Assembly (NCBI GenBank): GCA_002794775.1
Contig: NBAY01000007.1
Location: forward strand, 62,001 to 126,000
Length of the DNA stretch: 64,000 nt
Direction: 5' to 3'
Origin: Porodaedalea pini
Taxonomy: Eukaryota > Basidiomycota > Agaricomycetes > Hymenochaetales > Hymenochaetaceae
This document shows positions 35,271-45,739 of this stretch, piece by piece. Made by a program: the position numbers and the translations under genes. The notes beneath the pieces were generated by a model. It did no database searches. It was given only the letters and a program-made list of their open reading frames with translations, and was not told where the DNA came from. How positions within the stretch are numbered: the stretch's first letter is position 1; every line of letters starts with the position of its first letter.

Positions 35271-37319
35271 TCTCCACGGACCTTCTAATAGTGACCGTCC
35301 CCGGTCACTCCGCTCCTCGAGTGTCAAAGACGAAGGCAAAAGCGGTGTGAGGGGAACATCCGAGGTGTCTGAATCCGAGACAGAATCATCTGATGAGTCG
35401 AACGACGCTTCTGAGGGCACGGAAACACAAGAGATCGAATTTGCTGAGCTGCTCGACGAGAAACCACTCTGAAAAGTGACTGGAGTCGAAACCGTATGCT
35501 GAGACGCCAATTCTGAACCAAAACCGGTGGTTGCGGAGTCGATTTGAGCGTGGGAACGTCGTTCCGTTCGTTGCGTCGGACGGAACGCACGGAACTCACG
35601 GAACGGCTTCGAAATGCTATAAATATCTGAAAAACTCGGAGAGAAAGCCTGCAAAGTTGAATCTGCAATGTCGGGGCTGCTAAAATGCATAGAATTCGAA
35701 TCCGGCACTAAGGCCGGGTCCGAAACGTCGGAACACGATAGAGGGACCTCTGAACTGTCGAAATCCGACGCATACACCGGGCAGACACGAGAACTTGAAT
35801 TAAATAGGCTGGGTGTCGAAGAATCTGCCTTAAAATGCCTTCCTGGTGCATTTCTGCACTGAAAATTCATTTCGTGGCCGAAACTACCCTTCGAAGAGTC
35901 GATCGGCGAGCTCGAGGACCGAGGAATCGAATTGAATGTAGCCGGAGGCTTCGAGAAGCGCGGAGAAGTCGAAGAACGCGGGGTAAGAGGCTGTACACTT
36001 GAGATAGAAGCACCGGAAGTGATGTGCCTGACAGAAGCTGAATGTGAGAAATGATCGGCACTCCGAGTGTCCGTAACCTTCGGAGGGATGTCAGGGGCAC
36101 TCGAGGAACTCGACGGAGCCATCCGAAGCTCCGGATATGCGTCATAGAATGCATCGAACCTCTCTTGTAAGTCATGGCCACCGAAACTCGATGGAACAAA
36201 TAATCCACTCGGAAGAACAACCTGCCCTGCCGAATTTCGCATGCAGCGATGGGTCCGAGAGTACTCCAAAACCACTGGACAATCCTTGATGAAATGCTCG
36301 AGGGAACTGCAAAAGAAACAACCAAAAACGCGGCCGGAATGAGTTGTACGCGTCGGTGTCGAGTCTGCTGTCGGAACGGACGGAATGGACGGAACGCACG
36401 GAACGCACGGAACACACGGAACGCCCGGAACGCCCGGAACGGACCCAACGGATCGTATCTTCGTTTCTGACACTTGGGCAGCTGGGGAAACGAAGGGAAC
36501 CACTGGGGAATGCAGGGGAACACTTGAAGTAGATAACTGAGATGTCGGGGTGCTTGTAAAATCTGTAAAACCAGAACCAGAGATCTGAGACGCGTGGTGA
36601 GGGTACCGTTCGGAACGTGCTGGACCCAGCTCCTCGACCGAGTGTAAACGGCGCGCAGAAACTCGGTTTAAAATAAAATCGGCAGCCTCCATAACCTCCT
36701 CGATACTGAAAACATCATCGGCGAGTCTATCACTGAATAAAATCTCAAACCGATCGAAAACGTGAGCTCGAAGCGATGCTGGGATGCCCTGGACAAAGAG
36801 CCTCTTTGCCTCCATATCCGTTATACGATCGTGGGCTTCGAGGTACCGAAAAATGCGAAGGAATGACCGGAAATACTCATACAGCTGCTCCACAGTGTTC
36901 ATGGGACTGGTGGATGACCTCTGGACCAACTCCTGAAGATCTGCACGTAGATAGCGATGAGTGTTGTCAGGGTACTCGGGATATAAGAATAGAACTGCCG
37001 TCTCGAAGCTAGACCATGTTGGCGAACTTGCCATGGCCTCTGGGAACAAACTCCACTGATCGGCAATATCCAAGGAAGCGTAGTAAATGGTCCAATAAAC
37101 TCTGTCAGCCTCTGAGAGCTGAGCCTCATCACAGAGAAGCCCAACATCCTCCAAGAACCGACCTATGAGACGAGGGTTCGAACCATCGAAGAAAGGTGCA
37201 TTGTCTGCACCCGAAAGTGGCATCGGGCTGGCACCACGAGTGCCACGAAGACAAGATCGAGGCATACTGAATCTGATGGACCGAAGCTGAAAGAAAACAA
37301 AGGGGAACACTCCCAACAC
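35151..37319 (-). CDS. Gag-like protein of the gag-only element
   Basis: 722 residues from ATG 37319; a second Met at 37265 (MPRSCLRG) is an equally likely start. Residues about 40-220 look like a retrotransposon Gag capsid region (DGSNPRLIGRFLEDVGLL, YFRSFLRIFRYLEAHDR). One CCHC knuckle (CFFCSSLEHFIKDC) lies near residue 334. Several GVPCVP/CVPSIP-type repeats just before it come from a tandem cggaacgcacgg-like DNA repeat (about 36370-36440). The rest is Ser-rich and low complexity. The last about 40 codons lie in the LTR. No Pol domains are present. Confidence 0.8.
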   Translation of the reverse strand: MLGVFPFVFFQLRSIRFSMPRSCLRGTRGASPMPLSGADNAPFFDGSNPRLIGRFLEDVGLLCDEAQLSEADRVYWTIYYASLDIADQWSLFPEAMASSPTWSSFETAVLFLYPEYPDNTHRYLRADLQELVQRSSTSPMNTVEQLYEYFRSFLRIFRYLEAHDRITDMEAKRLFVQGIPASLRAHVFDRFEILFSDRLADDVFSIEEVMEAADFILNRVSARRLHSVEELGPARSERYPHHASQISGSGFTDFTSTPTSQLSTSSVPLHSPVVPFVSPAAQVSETKIRSVGSVPGVPGVPCVPCVPCVPSIPSVPTADSTPTRTTHSGRVFGCFFCSSLEHFIKDCPVVLEYSRTHRCMRNSAGQVVLPSGLFVPSSFGGHDLQERFDAFYDAYPELRMAPSSSSSAPDIPPKVTDTRSADHFSHSASVRHITSGASISSVQPLTPRSSTSPRFSKPPATFNSIPRSSSSPIDSSKGSFGHEMNFQCRNAPGRHFKADSSTPSLFNSSSRVCPVYASDFDSSEVPLSCSDVSDPALVPDSNSMHFSSPDIADSTLQAFSPSFSDIYSISKPFREFRAFRPTQRTERRSHAQIDSATTGFGSELASQHTVSTPVTFQSGFSSSSSANSISCVSVPSEASFDSSDDSVSDSDTSDVPLTPLLPSSLTLEERSDRGRSLLEGPWRCGDPDAAGLRIGSIRFDSTQDSLTSIPDAFQDSFSVWQY
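36370..36445. repeat. Short tandem repeat in the gag-like ORF
   Basis: About eight copies of a 9-10-nt unit of the type cggaacgcac or cggaacgcc. They encode the repeated G/C-VP residues on the minus strand. Confidence 0.7.
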
Positions 37320-37353
37320 AAAGACAGAAACCCCCTCGCGGTGGGCTCCAATT

Positions 37354-38341
37354 TGAAAGGTGACTGTACAGTCTACTGGCAGACTCGGACCTGGTTGAGT
37401 TCGGCCACTGGGGGTTCACTCTAATGTGTCTGATGGAGGGGATAGTGTCAGGAAGTGTGGGGAAGTGTAGGGGAATACTCGGGGCTAGGTGTCGACTCAA
37501 GGACGCGAGTACAAAGGACGACCAGCAAAACGTGCCTAAATGTGGTCGGAGAACAAAGAGTGACTACGATCTTGACAACCCGGGCTCGGAAACTTGCCAG
37601 TGAAGACAGTAATCGAAACGATTCGTCGAGAAGATTCTGAATCTGAAAAGATCTCGAGATGCGGTGCAGAATTGACGGAGATATGGCAGTTGCACTGGTT
37701 GCGGCTGGCGGAACGCACGGAACTCCCGGAACCAAAAGCTATTTTCGTAGCTCTATGACGCGGGCTCGGAATCGTGCAAGAAAAGACAGTATTCGAAAGC
37801 GATTTCCGACGAGATTAAGAATCTGAAGAGAGCTCGGGAAACGGATAAGAACTGAGGGCGATATAGCGAAAGCAAGATTTGGCCGAAAACGGGACTCGAG
37901 ACGGAATGGACGGAACGACACTGAACGGCGACGGAGACGAGAACTAAAGACTGGGGCTGACTCAGGGGAACTAAACTTGTATTTTTGAGACATTTACATG
38001 AGTGTTTAAATAACCAACAGAGGGTTGAGCCTCTGAGCGGCGTACAAAGGACACAAAGACAGACCGGAGGCTCTAGCCAAACAACACCAAATAGCCGGAA
38101 CTCGGAGCCGTAACTTGAGAACATGAGTAATTAAGCTTCGGGAGGCTCGGAACAATACCAGATGTGACCCAAAACGGACTTCGGTGGCTCACCGGTGCAG
38201 AACCAAGCTGTATGCGTCGAGTTAATACTGCCAAACACTGAAACTGTCCTGAAATGCGTCGGGGATACTTGTTAGACTGTCCTGAGTCGAGTCGAACCTA
38301 ATAGAGCCGATTCTGAGGCCAGCGGCATCAGGATCTCCACA
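37354..38341 (-). repeat. LTR of gag-only element (5' copy in element orientation, 988 bp)
   Basis: Matches 34283-35270. Ends at 38341, next to the gcgc target copy. Confidence 0.92.
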
Positions 38342-38763
38342 GCGCGTACAAGCTCAAACTCCCGAAGCGATGGAAAAAGGTCCACCCTGTCTTCAACGAA
38401 GCCCTGTTGAAACCCGCCGTCGAACCGTCCTTTGAAAGCCAGAAGCAACCGCCGCCGCCGCCGCCAGACATCGTCGACAACGAGGAGGAATACGAACTCG
38501 AGGAAGTCTTAGACTCACGTCTGCACCGAGGGAAACTACAGTACCTTGTCAAGTGGGTCGGCTACAATGAACCTACTTGGCAGCCTGAGACGGACTTCGG
38601 CGAGAACGCGAAGGAGGCGATCGCTGAGTTCTACCTCAAACATCCCGGTGCACCTCGGAAACTCGACATCCCTCGTCAACGACTCCGTCCGCTCTTCGTC
38701 GACACCGAGCCTGACGACCGCGATCATGGTTGGTCGGGACGCCCAACCTTGAAGGGGGGGTAA

Positions 38764-39176
38764 TGTTAGAACCTGAACTTTCACCTTTTCCTTTATTTTC
38801 CCTTTTACCATTTCCTTTATTATATTCGTCCTTTTCATTATATTTACCCATCTTACACAATCATTCCCACACTACCTTCATTCGTTCCATTCCCACTCGT
38901 TATGTAATGTTAGGTAATATAGTCTCACGGTCGTCGCTATATAAGGTCTCAGGAATCGCATGAACTCCTTGTTCTGCTTTTCCTCTTACCTCCGCGACGA
39001 CCTAGGTGAGACTCGTTCCCCTTGTATTAGTTTAGACTTGTATTAATCCTCTTACCTCCGCGACGACCTAGCCTGAGTAAGCGTGTCCCGAGTCTACGCT
39101 CGAGTATAGCACGTCCCAGACGACAGTCAGCCGAGGCCTGCCCAGTCCGAGTCGTCTCCCGGGCTCCCGCCTAACA
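38764..39176 (+). repeat. G2 3' LTR (413 bp)
   Basis: Differs from 28872-29284 at one position seen (ccgggc versus ccaggc near the right end). Confidence 0.93.
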
Positions 39177-39186
39177 CATACCCGCA

Positions 39187-39212
39187 GTGTACAAAGTACC
39201 CGTACTACACTG
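39187..39212 (-). repeat. Right terminal inverted repeat (26 nt)
   Basis: Exact reverse complement of 20357-20382, followed by TA at 39213-39214. Confidence 0.8.
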
Positions 39213-39214
39213 TA

Positions 39215-39834
39215 TATAAAGGCATATATTTTACTCAAAGTGTGATTTTGAGCATAAATATGTCAATGGAACTACTTAATGTATTAGGTAGGAATGATAG
39301 GTCAGTTTGTACTACTAGCACTAATAATTCTGTACATAATTCTTAGTGCCACTGCCAGGCAAATAAGCAGTGGCAGAAGCATGTAATTGATTGTTTGACC
39401 TCAAAAGCTTTCCCTCAGGGCTTCTAGTTATACATCACACAACTTAATTTTACCAGATTCTGTCCAGGGAACCACCGGCAGAATTTCTAGCATTTTTATG
39501 TGTGCTTGTAAAACTTTCGACAATCACATTGCCACAAATTTCTATATTAGGGACATATTTACACTCCGATTTAAAAAAAAGAGGCACGCTTTTCTAACGC
39601 GCAATGCCGATCCCCACAAAAAGCACCGCGTCGAGTGACGCGGATCACGTGCTAACAAGGCTTCTCACGCTTGCTTTAAACAGTCTATTAATTGTCCTGT
39701 ACCTTGGAGCGGCCGCCTGGCCCCACGTTCTTTCACATCGTGTTATTCTCTTTCCCTTCTCACAACCATCTCTATCAGCGACGACACAACGCCGTCGGCT
39801 ACGTCGAGGGAAGCATCGGTCGCTTGCAGCTAGC
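39215..39834. other. AT-rich flank and upstream region of NIPA copy B
   Basis: 39215-39600 is AT-rich with no gene. 39600-39834 is GC-richer and should be the promoter and 5' UTR of the transporter gene. Confidence 0.4.
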
Positions 39835-42046
39835 ATGTCGGACTCGTCGTCTCCCATTCAGTACCGGACAATTGGCATTATTCTCGCCGTTGGCTCTGGT
39901 CTGCTTATTGGCACGTCGTTCGTTTTCAAGAAGAAAGGTCTTCTCCAATCGCAAGCCGGTCATACTGCAGGTGAGGGTGTTGCATACCTGAAGTCGGTAA
40001 GTGACGCTTGTTTTTTTAAATAGATATGAACCAAGCTTATTGTATAATATAGCCCATGTGGTGGACTGGAATGACAAGTGAGCTGGAACAAATGCATATT
40101 ATCGTAGAAGTTGCTAAATTGTCCCAACAGTGATGATTTGCGGCGAATTATGCAATTTTGGAGGTGAATACCATGGTTCATGATTTTTTTTTCAGCCTAC
40201 TGAAGCTCTATTCAAGCATACGCGTTTGTTGAGGCTATAGTGGTGGTGCGTTTCATCTACCATTCGGCAAGTCAATTCATTGATCCGCACAAAGACCCCT
40301 CTTGGGGCACTCTCAGTCGTGATATCCGCTATCTTGTCGCACCTTATCCTCAAGGAGAAGCTCACCTTATTCGGGTGGATTGGCTGCCTGCAGTGTATAT
40401 TGGGCGCCATTATTATTGCCCTTAACGGACCCCAAGAGCAGTCTGTGTCAACTATTGTTGCGTTCAAGAAACTTTTCCTTGCACCTGGATTCCTCTCCTA
40501 TGGAAGTGTATGTATTGCTGCATCGCTGGTGATCATATTTTTCATCGCTCCAAAATACGGGTCGAAGACTATGATTTGGTATATTCTCGTCTGTTCGCTT
40601 ATTGGTGGCATCAGCGTCAGCTGCACTCAAGGGCTAGGTGCCTGCATCCTGACGACTATCAGAGGACAGAATCAAGTGAGCTACTGCCTTTCTTTCTTTC
40701 TTCTTCTTCTTCTGATCCCGAGGTTTCGTTCAGTTTAAGAACTGGTTTATTTATTTCCTCCTTGTCTTCGTCATCTGCACCCTTTGTGAGTGAAAGTAAT
40801 GCTAGATTTAATTCATCCTGTTAACAATGAGACAGTGACGGAAATTTATTACCTAAATGTTGCGTTAGCTATGTTCAACACTGGTAAGCCATTTTCTATT
40901 CTTTCAGACAAGAGCAATTACTGAGTCATTTTGTTTTTAGCGATGGGTCTGTCTCTTGTCTCTTCGTTACTAAGAATCACTGAACTCATCGATTACAATT
41001 TAGTTACACCTACATACTACGTATTGTTCACGTTCTTCACCCTGGTCACTTCCGTCATCCTTTATCAGGGCCTGAAAGCATCCGCTTCCGCGATTGTCAC
41101 TATCGCTCTCGCCTTTCTCGTCATTTGCTCAGGCATATTCATTCTTCAAATGTCGAAAATCGACCCGCGGCACCTCACGAAATTGGATCGCAAAACAACG
41201 ATGCTCCTGCAAGCGGCTCGCGAAGAGGTGAAACCGCACGGCGCAGGCGAGGATGATATAGACGAGGAGAAACTCCTTGAATCGACGGAAGAGCCCGGCA
41301 TGGACGCACTCGCCGGGCGCTTCAGTGGCGTCGGCGGAACGGTCGTTCGTGCGCGCCGTCGCGCGACCATGCGTATGTCGCGGAAGGGCCGCGGGGTACG
41401 GCAGAGCGTGGATACGACCGCGTCTGCACCGATGCCGCGCCTCACTCGTCCGAGCACGCAGAGCGGGCACTCAAGCGGGTCGACGGGGATGGACAGCGTG
41501 CACGCCCGCCAGCTTCACGCACTGTGGCGCGAGGAATGGGATGAAAAACGGGGGCAAGAGGCTGCGTCGACGTTCACGCAGGTCGTTCCGACGGACATGC
41601 GGGAGGTCGACGGGAAGGAACAGTGGGATCATATTGACGGGCTGCCGTTCCCTGGCGAAAGGTCTTCTCTGGAAAATCATACGCGGGTCCGCGTCCTTTC
41701 AAACGAGCAGCTTACCGCATCGCCGATTGGGACGCCTACTGAAGAACTGAAGAAGACGCCTAGCGTCCACTTCCGCGACCGGGCCGAACGAGGCAGGACC
41801 TCTTCATTGCGGAGTAATGATACCGCCGCACCCCGTATGAGCAGCGGCTCGCGGGTCTCAGATATGCCGGCCACTCCTGCTCCTGCATTAATGCCCAAAA
41901 GGAATTCGTCCATACTGAGGTTACATCTATCTAGTCCTTCCATTCAGCTCCCTGGGTTTCTTTCTCGTGGACCATCTCGAATGTCACAACCGCCGCCAAT
42001 CATGGAGAATGACTTACAGGAGAAAGATGAGCCACGATCGCGTTGA
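39835..42046 (+). CDS. NIPA-family (magnesium) transporter, copy B
   Basis: Start ATG 39835 (MSDSSSPIQYRTIG). Exon 1 (39835-39996) covers the first helix and FKKKGLLQSQAG. Further exons give MWWTGMTMMICGELCNFG, AYAFVEAIVV, TPLGALSVVISAILSHLILKEKL through the HTIRGQNQ-like region, then FKNWFIYFLLVFVICTL, then TEIYYLNVALAMFNT. A 6-nt microexon CGATGG (40941-40946) with introns 40884-40940 and 40947-41003 supplies Ala-Met in FNTAMVTPTYY. The last exon (41004-42046) ends the helices (LQMSKIDPRHL) and encodes a Ser/Arg-rich tail of about 290 residues. Same family and role as copy A on the opposite strand 28 kb away. The two tails share almost no sequence, so the duplication is old. Copy A has two additional introns near the 5' end that B lacks. 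Confidence 0.87.
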
Positions 42047-42488
42047 TGCTCCTTATGATCTCTATACTGAACTTTATGCACCAGCACTCTTTGATTCAGC
42101 CCGTAAGTTATGCATCTTGTAATCTGTTATGAGATACACATTGCTATTGCCTTGCAATTCTTATCCCATCGTACAATTCGATCGTATTTTCGCTCCTTAG
42201 CTTTGTTATGATGAACTTATATTCCCAATTTACCACACGAAGGCTCACAGTAAATATCATGTATTAGACATGAGTTAGTGCAATTCTATCGCCATCCAGT
42301 CTGTTACTTCCAGCTCAAGCGAGACCCCGATAGATTGTTGGAGCAAGCTAGAAAAAGAAGACTACGAATTCGGCCCACAGTTAGTGTTTCTCTTGAGTAA
42401 TGGCAAAGAGATGTGTAGATATTACAGTTACAATGGCTATAACGAAAAATACAATGTTGATACGCACTTAAAATAGGCTAACCAGATT
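42047..42488. other. Convergent intergenic region
   Basis: Between the stop codons of NIPA copy B (+) and Cdc23 (-). Nothing beyond presumed 3' UTRs is seen. Confidence 0.5.
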
Positions 42489-44960
42489 TCATGAGCTTGA
42501 TGGATCCGCCGGCACCGTCCCAGGAGGTGCAGGGGCAGCAGAGCTTCCGGTGGACTCCAGCGCGGAGCCAAGAGCCACCTCTGAGGACGCGGTGGAAACG
42601 GCACTAGGCATCCCGGCCGTCCCTGTTGTCCCCGTATTTGTATTTGTATTCACAGAAAGATGCTGCATATGGCGGAGCAGTTCATTTGCGATGACGACCT
42701 CTTCCGCGTTGCTCTGCGCGACGCGCTCCGCGTATTGATGGGCCTTTGCGAAGTCGCCGCCGCCGCGTTCAAGATGGAAACGTGCGACGTAAATGAGGCT
42801 TTTTGCGAATTGAAATATCGGCTTATTTTCGTCTGTATACCAATGACAGGTAATGAATATAAGGCAAGCAACAGGGAGGAAAACAGATCAGTGTGAGATA
42901 GAAGTAAGAAGAAAGTCAACATACATAGGGATGTGTCGATAATTCGCTGATGATAGGCCGCAGCTGAGCGGTAGTCCTCTATCTCATCATATAACTTGGC
43001 AAGCCTTGCGCTTAGTGATGTATCATTCGCGTCGGCGCCAAGTAATGCACGTTTAAGGCATTCGATAGCTTCTCGTGGCCTATCGATACACGAGACGAAT
43101 CAACAATGTCCGTCATAACGGAAAAGGCAACAATATATACATACCGGCCCATTTCTTCGTAGCACATTCCTTGTGCTTGCCAAATACGCACATCGTAAGG
43201 TCTGTCAACCAGAGTCAGACATGAACGTGTTGTCAAGCGAGGAGCTACGCACCGTAAAGCAGTTGCCCGTTGGTAATAGTGCAGGGAGTACTGATGCATA
43301 TTGAGCAGCTCGTAGGCCTGTCCAAGACCGTACCACGCTCTATAATCCTTGCGGTTGACGTCTAGAGTTCGCAGAATTATTTAAGCACCTACGAAGAAAG
43401 ATGATCAAACGAACCGACTGCTCTCCGGTAGGACTCAATAGCCGCGTGCGAGTTCTTAATCTCGACATACTCGTGCCCCATGAGAGTCCAAGCAGGCAGA
43501 TACGACTGGTCAAGCTCCGTCGCTCGCCGGAAATACTGGATCGCACGCTCCGGTTCTTGGCGCAGCGAATAGTGGTTACCGACCATGCAGCACACTTCCG
43601 GTCGGTCCTTGTCGATACTGAGGTAGTAATGTGCGAGCTTTGAGAGCTTAACCTTGTTCTCCGCGACGTACAGAATGTTCGAAAGGATGTCGATGTCGTC
43701 GATTCGCATCGGGTCGATCTTCATTATCGCATCAAATTGTACTTCGGCACGATGGAAATCTGTATCGATGCGATTGAGTGACTCGTTAAGATTGACAACA
43801 TGATTCGTATACCATGTAGATGATATAGAGTGGCCGCACGCAAACCCATTAACCACGCGCTTTCGGGGAAGAAATCGGGTCCCAAGAGATGATCGCATGT
43901 TACGAGATCTTCGTCGACTGGCGCGTGGAGGTCTACTATAACTTTCATTTTAAAGAACTCTATGAGGGGATGATTGGATGGCAAGTCTATAAGAGGAATG
44001 ATGGCACCGAGCTCCGAGCCTCCAGGTCAGTATATATTTAGTACAAGTTTCTGCTCATACTCACCTCATCACGGTCTCCTAGACAGTTCGACAAAAGCAG
44101 CCACGTCGACCAGTTCCAAGGGTAACCTCGAATAGAAAGGATGGCGGCCTCTACGGCTTCCTCTTTCCGAGACAAACGTTTCAAAAACAATGCTTTACTG
44201 CGTGAACCAGCATCAGTGTAGTCTCATGAGCAACATTCCCTAAACACGCACAGAAACAGAAGCCACGGGTCCGTTTCATCGGAGACCATTTCTAATAATT
44301 CTTGAATGTATTTGTTGACTGGCGCTGGGGGTTGCTGTGGGACGTGCGCCGATTTTGCTGTGTCGAAGAGGATGATAACAGTGAACATTTGTAGTGCACC
44401 AGCTGCTTACTGTTCTGCGACAAAGAATCTTTGAGTGAATCAGCAACCAATCGATAGTGGAAGAAATGCCGGGCTCACAGTCAAGATTATGCCAGTCCCT
44501 CAATGCCCTCTTTTCTTCTGCCTTGCATCTTTGTCAGACGATAACTCCGCGCTAAATAGAGTTGAACGCACCAGGAAGTCGAAATACCACCGCATAAACC
44601 TACCACGCGCACTCTTACATTCGTGTAGCAGTTTCGACGCTCGCATGTACTCCTTTGCCTCGGCGAGCGAACGTGCCCCTGAAAGGATGTCTTGCTCTTC
44701 CTTCTCGAGATCTGCCTCTACGGCCTCCTGAGCCGCATCTTCCATCGAGATTGTACTTGCTTTCTCCTGCGCATTTCCTTTGCGACGCTCAGCTGGTATG
44801 GAAAGCAAAAGTTCTGAAGCCCTTGGTGAGTACAGATCAGGAGATCAGTGTTAGCTGAAAGAATGAGACGCTGAGCACACCATTTCGACGCGAAATACAG
44901 TCCTCTGTTCGAGCAGTCTTTGACTGCCTTGCGCAAACATGGCACGATGTTTTGATCCAT
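42489..44960 (-). CDS. cdc23: Anaphase-promoting complex subunit 8 (Cdc23)
   Basis: Start ATG 44960 ([27 protein letters not shown]), interrupted by at least seven short introns. The N-terminus matches the APC8-family opening (acidic helix plus DCS-RGL-ASKW). The main exon (about 43400-43780) has TPR repeats with the APC8 signatures [35 protein letters not shown] and [26 protein letters not shown]. The C-terminal TPR ([14 protein letters not shown]) is followed by a Thr/Asn/Ser-rich tail ending at TGA 42489-42491. Role: scaffold TPR subunit of the APC/C ubiquitin ligase, needed for anaphase. Individual splice sites in 42850-43400 and 43980-44500 were not all resolved. Confidence 0.85.
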
Positions 44961-45644
44961 TTTCTATGTGATGAATTTTGGCGTGAAATGGCTCGAGTTG
45001 TGAAGATGAAACGCGTCACGAACAAAGTCGCGTCTCGACGCGTCGGGCTCTTGCACGGCACGTGTCAACCTTCCCTTCAAGGGCACATGGTCCGTGCGCG
45101 CAAGCCATCTGCCTACAAAACCCGAGTCCCTCAGTTTATCATACCTCATCTCTTGTGCTCGGGCATGTACTGTCGCCAGTGAGGTTTTTACCGAGGCACA
45201 GTCTTTTGCTGATTGCAAATTACACATCCGAACCCGTCTGATCGCTTCGGCTTTCAGCAATTTTTGGACAACAACATCCTTTCCGCTTTGTTTCTTCTGA
45301 CTTTCCCTAGGATGTTGCAATTCTGGCGGAGGGATGATCTAGAAGAAATTGGAGTTGTATTAGATATGGTAGTTTGAGAGCAATATACTCGTTTCTAGTT
45401 GCAATTTCCTGTCCAATTTCTGATAATTCTGTTGGATTTGTATCCGGGTGAACTCCTTATTGATAAGAGTAGTGAAGTGTTGAGAGCTGGAAATATAGTT
45501 GATTATCTCAACAGATATTGTGATGCAGAATAAAATCCACTAAAATTTCTAAGACCAAAACTCCTTAGAATGTACATGTGTCCCTTGTGGGATAAGGTAT
45601 AAGAAATCCCACGATGAATTTCCCCTCTTTGGTCCGAGGAGAAT
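44961..45644. other. Upstream region of cdc23; no firm gene
   Basis: It should hold the cdc23 promoter. A 118-codon minus-strand ORF (44964-45320) has no recognisable domain and lies directly against the cdc23 start, so it is more likely 5' UTR or chance. 45330-45640 is AT-rich without features. Confidence 0.4.
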
Positions 45645-45739
45645 GGCGCTGTGACGGAGTGGTTAACGTGAGAGATTCGAATAGTTATTGAAGTATCTCT
45701 TCCTCATCGAGGGCGCAGGTTCGAATCCTGCCGGCGTCG
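45645..45739 (+). tRNA. tRNA-Ser (anticodon CGA) with a 13-nt intron
   Basis: Acceptor strands GGCGCTG and CGGCGTC pair with the usual G-U exceptions, leaving discriminator G at 45739. A-box tgacggagtgg and B-box ggttcgaatcc are present. Anticodon stem AGAGA/TCTCT encloses TTCGAA; the anticodon CGA is at 45678-45680. The intron is 45682-45694, one base after the anticodon. The long variable arm (cctc-atc-gagg) is typical of Ser tRNAs. A TTTT Pol III terminator follows at 45740-45743. Confidence 0.9.

Larger units (their letters stand above)
34283..38341 (-). mobile_element. Gag-only LTR retrotransposon (TR-GAG type, non-autonomous)
   Basis: 988-bp direct repeats lie at 34283-35270 and 37354-38341, with two differences seen by eye. 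On the minus strand they begin TGTGGAGATCC and end GTCACCTTTCA. The gcgc duplication lies at 34279-34282 and 38342-38345. Reading the minus strand, a tRNA-type primer site starting TGGAGCCCACC (complement of 37336-37350) lies 3 nt from the LTR. The only internal gene is a gag-like ORF; no protease, RT or integrase is present in the 2.1-kb interior. It should depend on another LTR element for its enzymes. Confidence 0.88.
31053..38763 (+). pseudogene. pol: G2 pol, split by the gag-only element
   Basis: The pol frame is open from the heptamer to 34282 and again from 38346 to the stop at 38761-38763. Protease DSGCTGSC lies near 31337; RT has YLDDILI near 32308; RNase H has EADSSNFALGG near 32747. 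The integrase zinc finger (HDSTLAGH, CNRCQ) spans about 33343-33470. The integrase core keeps VDLIGELP, HDRGTQFD and NQELEQYLR with the D-D-E residues. The chromodomain (YELEEVLDSRLHRGKLQYLVKW) spans about 38491-38640. In the present copy the frame ends at TGA 34290-34292 inside the insertion, so the chromodomain is cut off. No ATG is needed if pol is made by -1 frameshifting from gag. Confidence 0.9.
28872..39176 (+). mobile_element. Ty3/gypsy chromovirus G2 (recent, interrupted by a gag-only element)
   Basis: 413-bp LTRs lie at 28872-29284 and 38764-39176 and differ at one position by eye. The target duplication catac is at 28867-28871 and 39177-39181. Gag (29995-31074) is intact; pol is open apart from the 4.06-kb insertion at 34283-38341. 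Removing the insertion gives about 6.24 kb, close to G1. A polypurine run (38751-38760) and the pol stop (38761-38763) directly abut the 3' LTR. G2 would probably have been functional before the insertion. Confidence 0.93.
20355..39214. mobile_element. TA-flanked terminal-inverted-repeat element hosting the nested LTR elements
   Basis: A 26-nt sequence at 20357-20382 (starting CAGTGTAGTACGGG) is repeated exactly in inverted orientation at 39187-39212. Each copy is bordered outside by TA (20355-20356 and 39213-39214). Removing the LTR-element material and one target duplication leaves about 640 bp. The TA duplication fits the Tc1/mariner/pogo group; the short, ORF-poor, AT-rich interior fits a MITE or decayed copy. 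A partial copy of the inner TIR sequence (agtactttgtacacc) also lies near 20552. Confidence 0.7.

Noticed and set aside
39604..39834. In-frame extension upstream of the NIPA copy B ATG
   Set aside because: The upstream Met would add a Ser/His-rich stretch with no counterpart in copy A; ATG 39835 gives the usual short N-terminus.
41129..41750. Overlapping Arg-rich ORFs on both strands in the tail of NIPA copy B
   Set aside because: Produced by GC-rich coding sequence; the transporter frame is continuous through the region.
44964..45320. 118-codon minus-strand ORF just upstream of cdc23
   Set aside because: No domain or intron support, and it lies in the expected 5' UTR/promoter of cdc23 on the same strand; kept only as a note.
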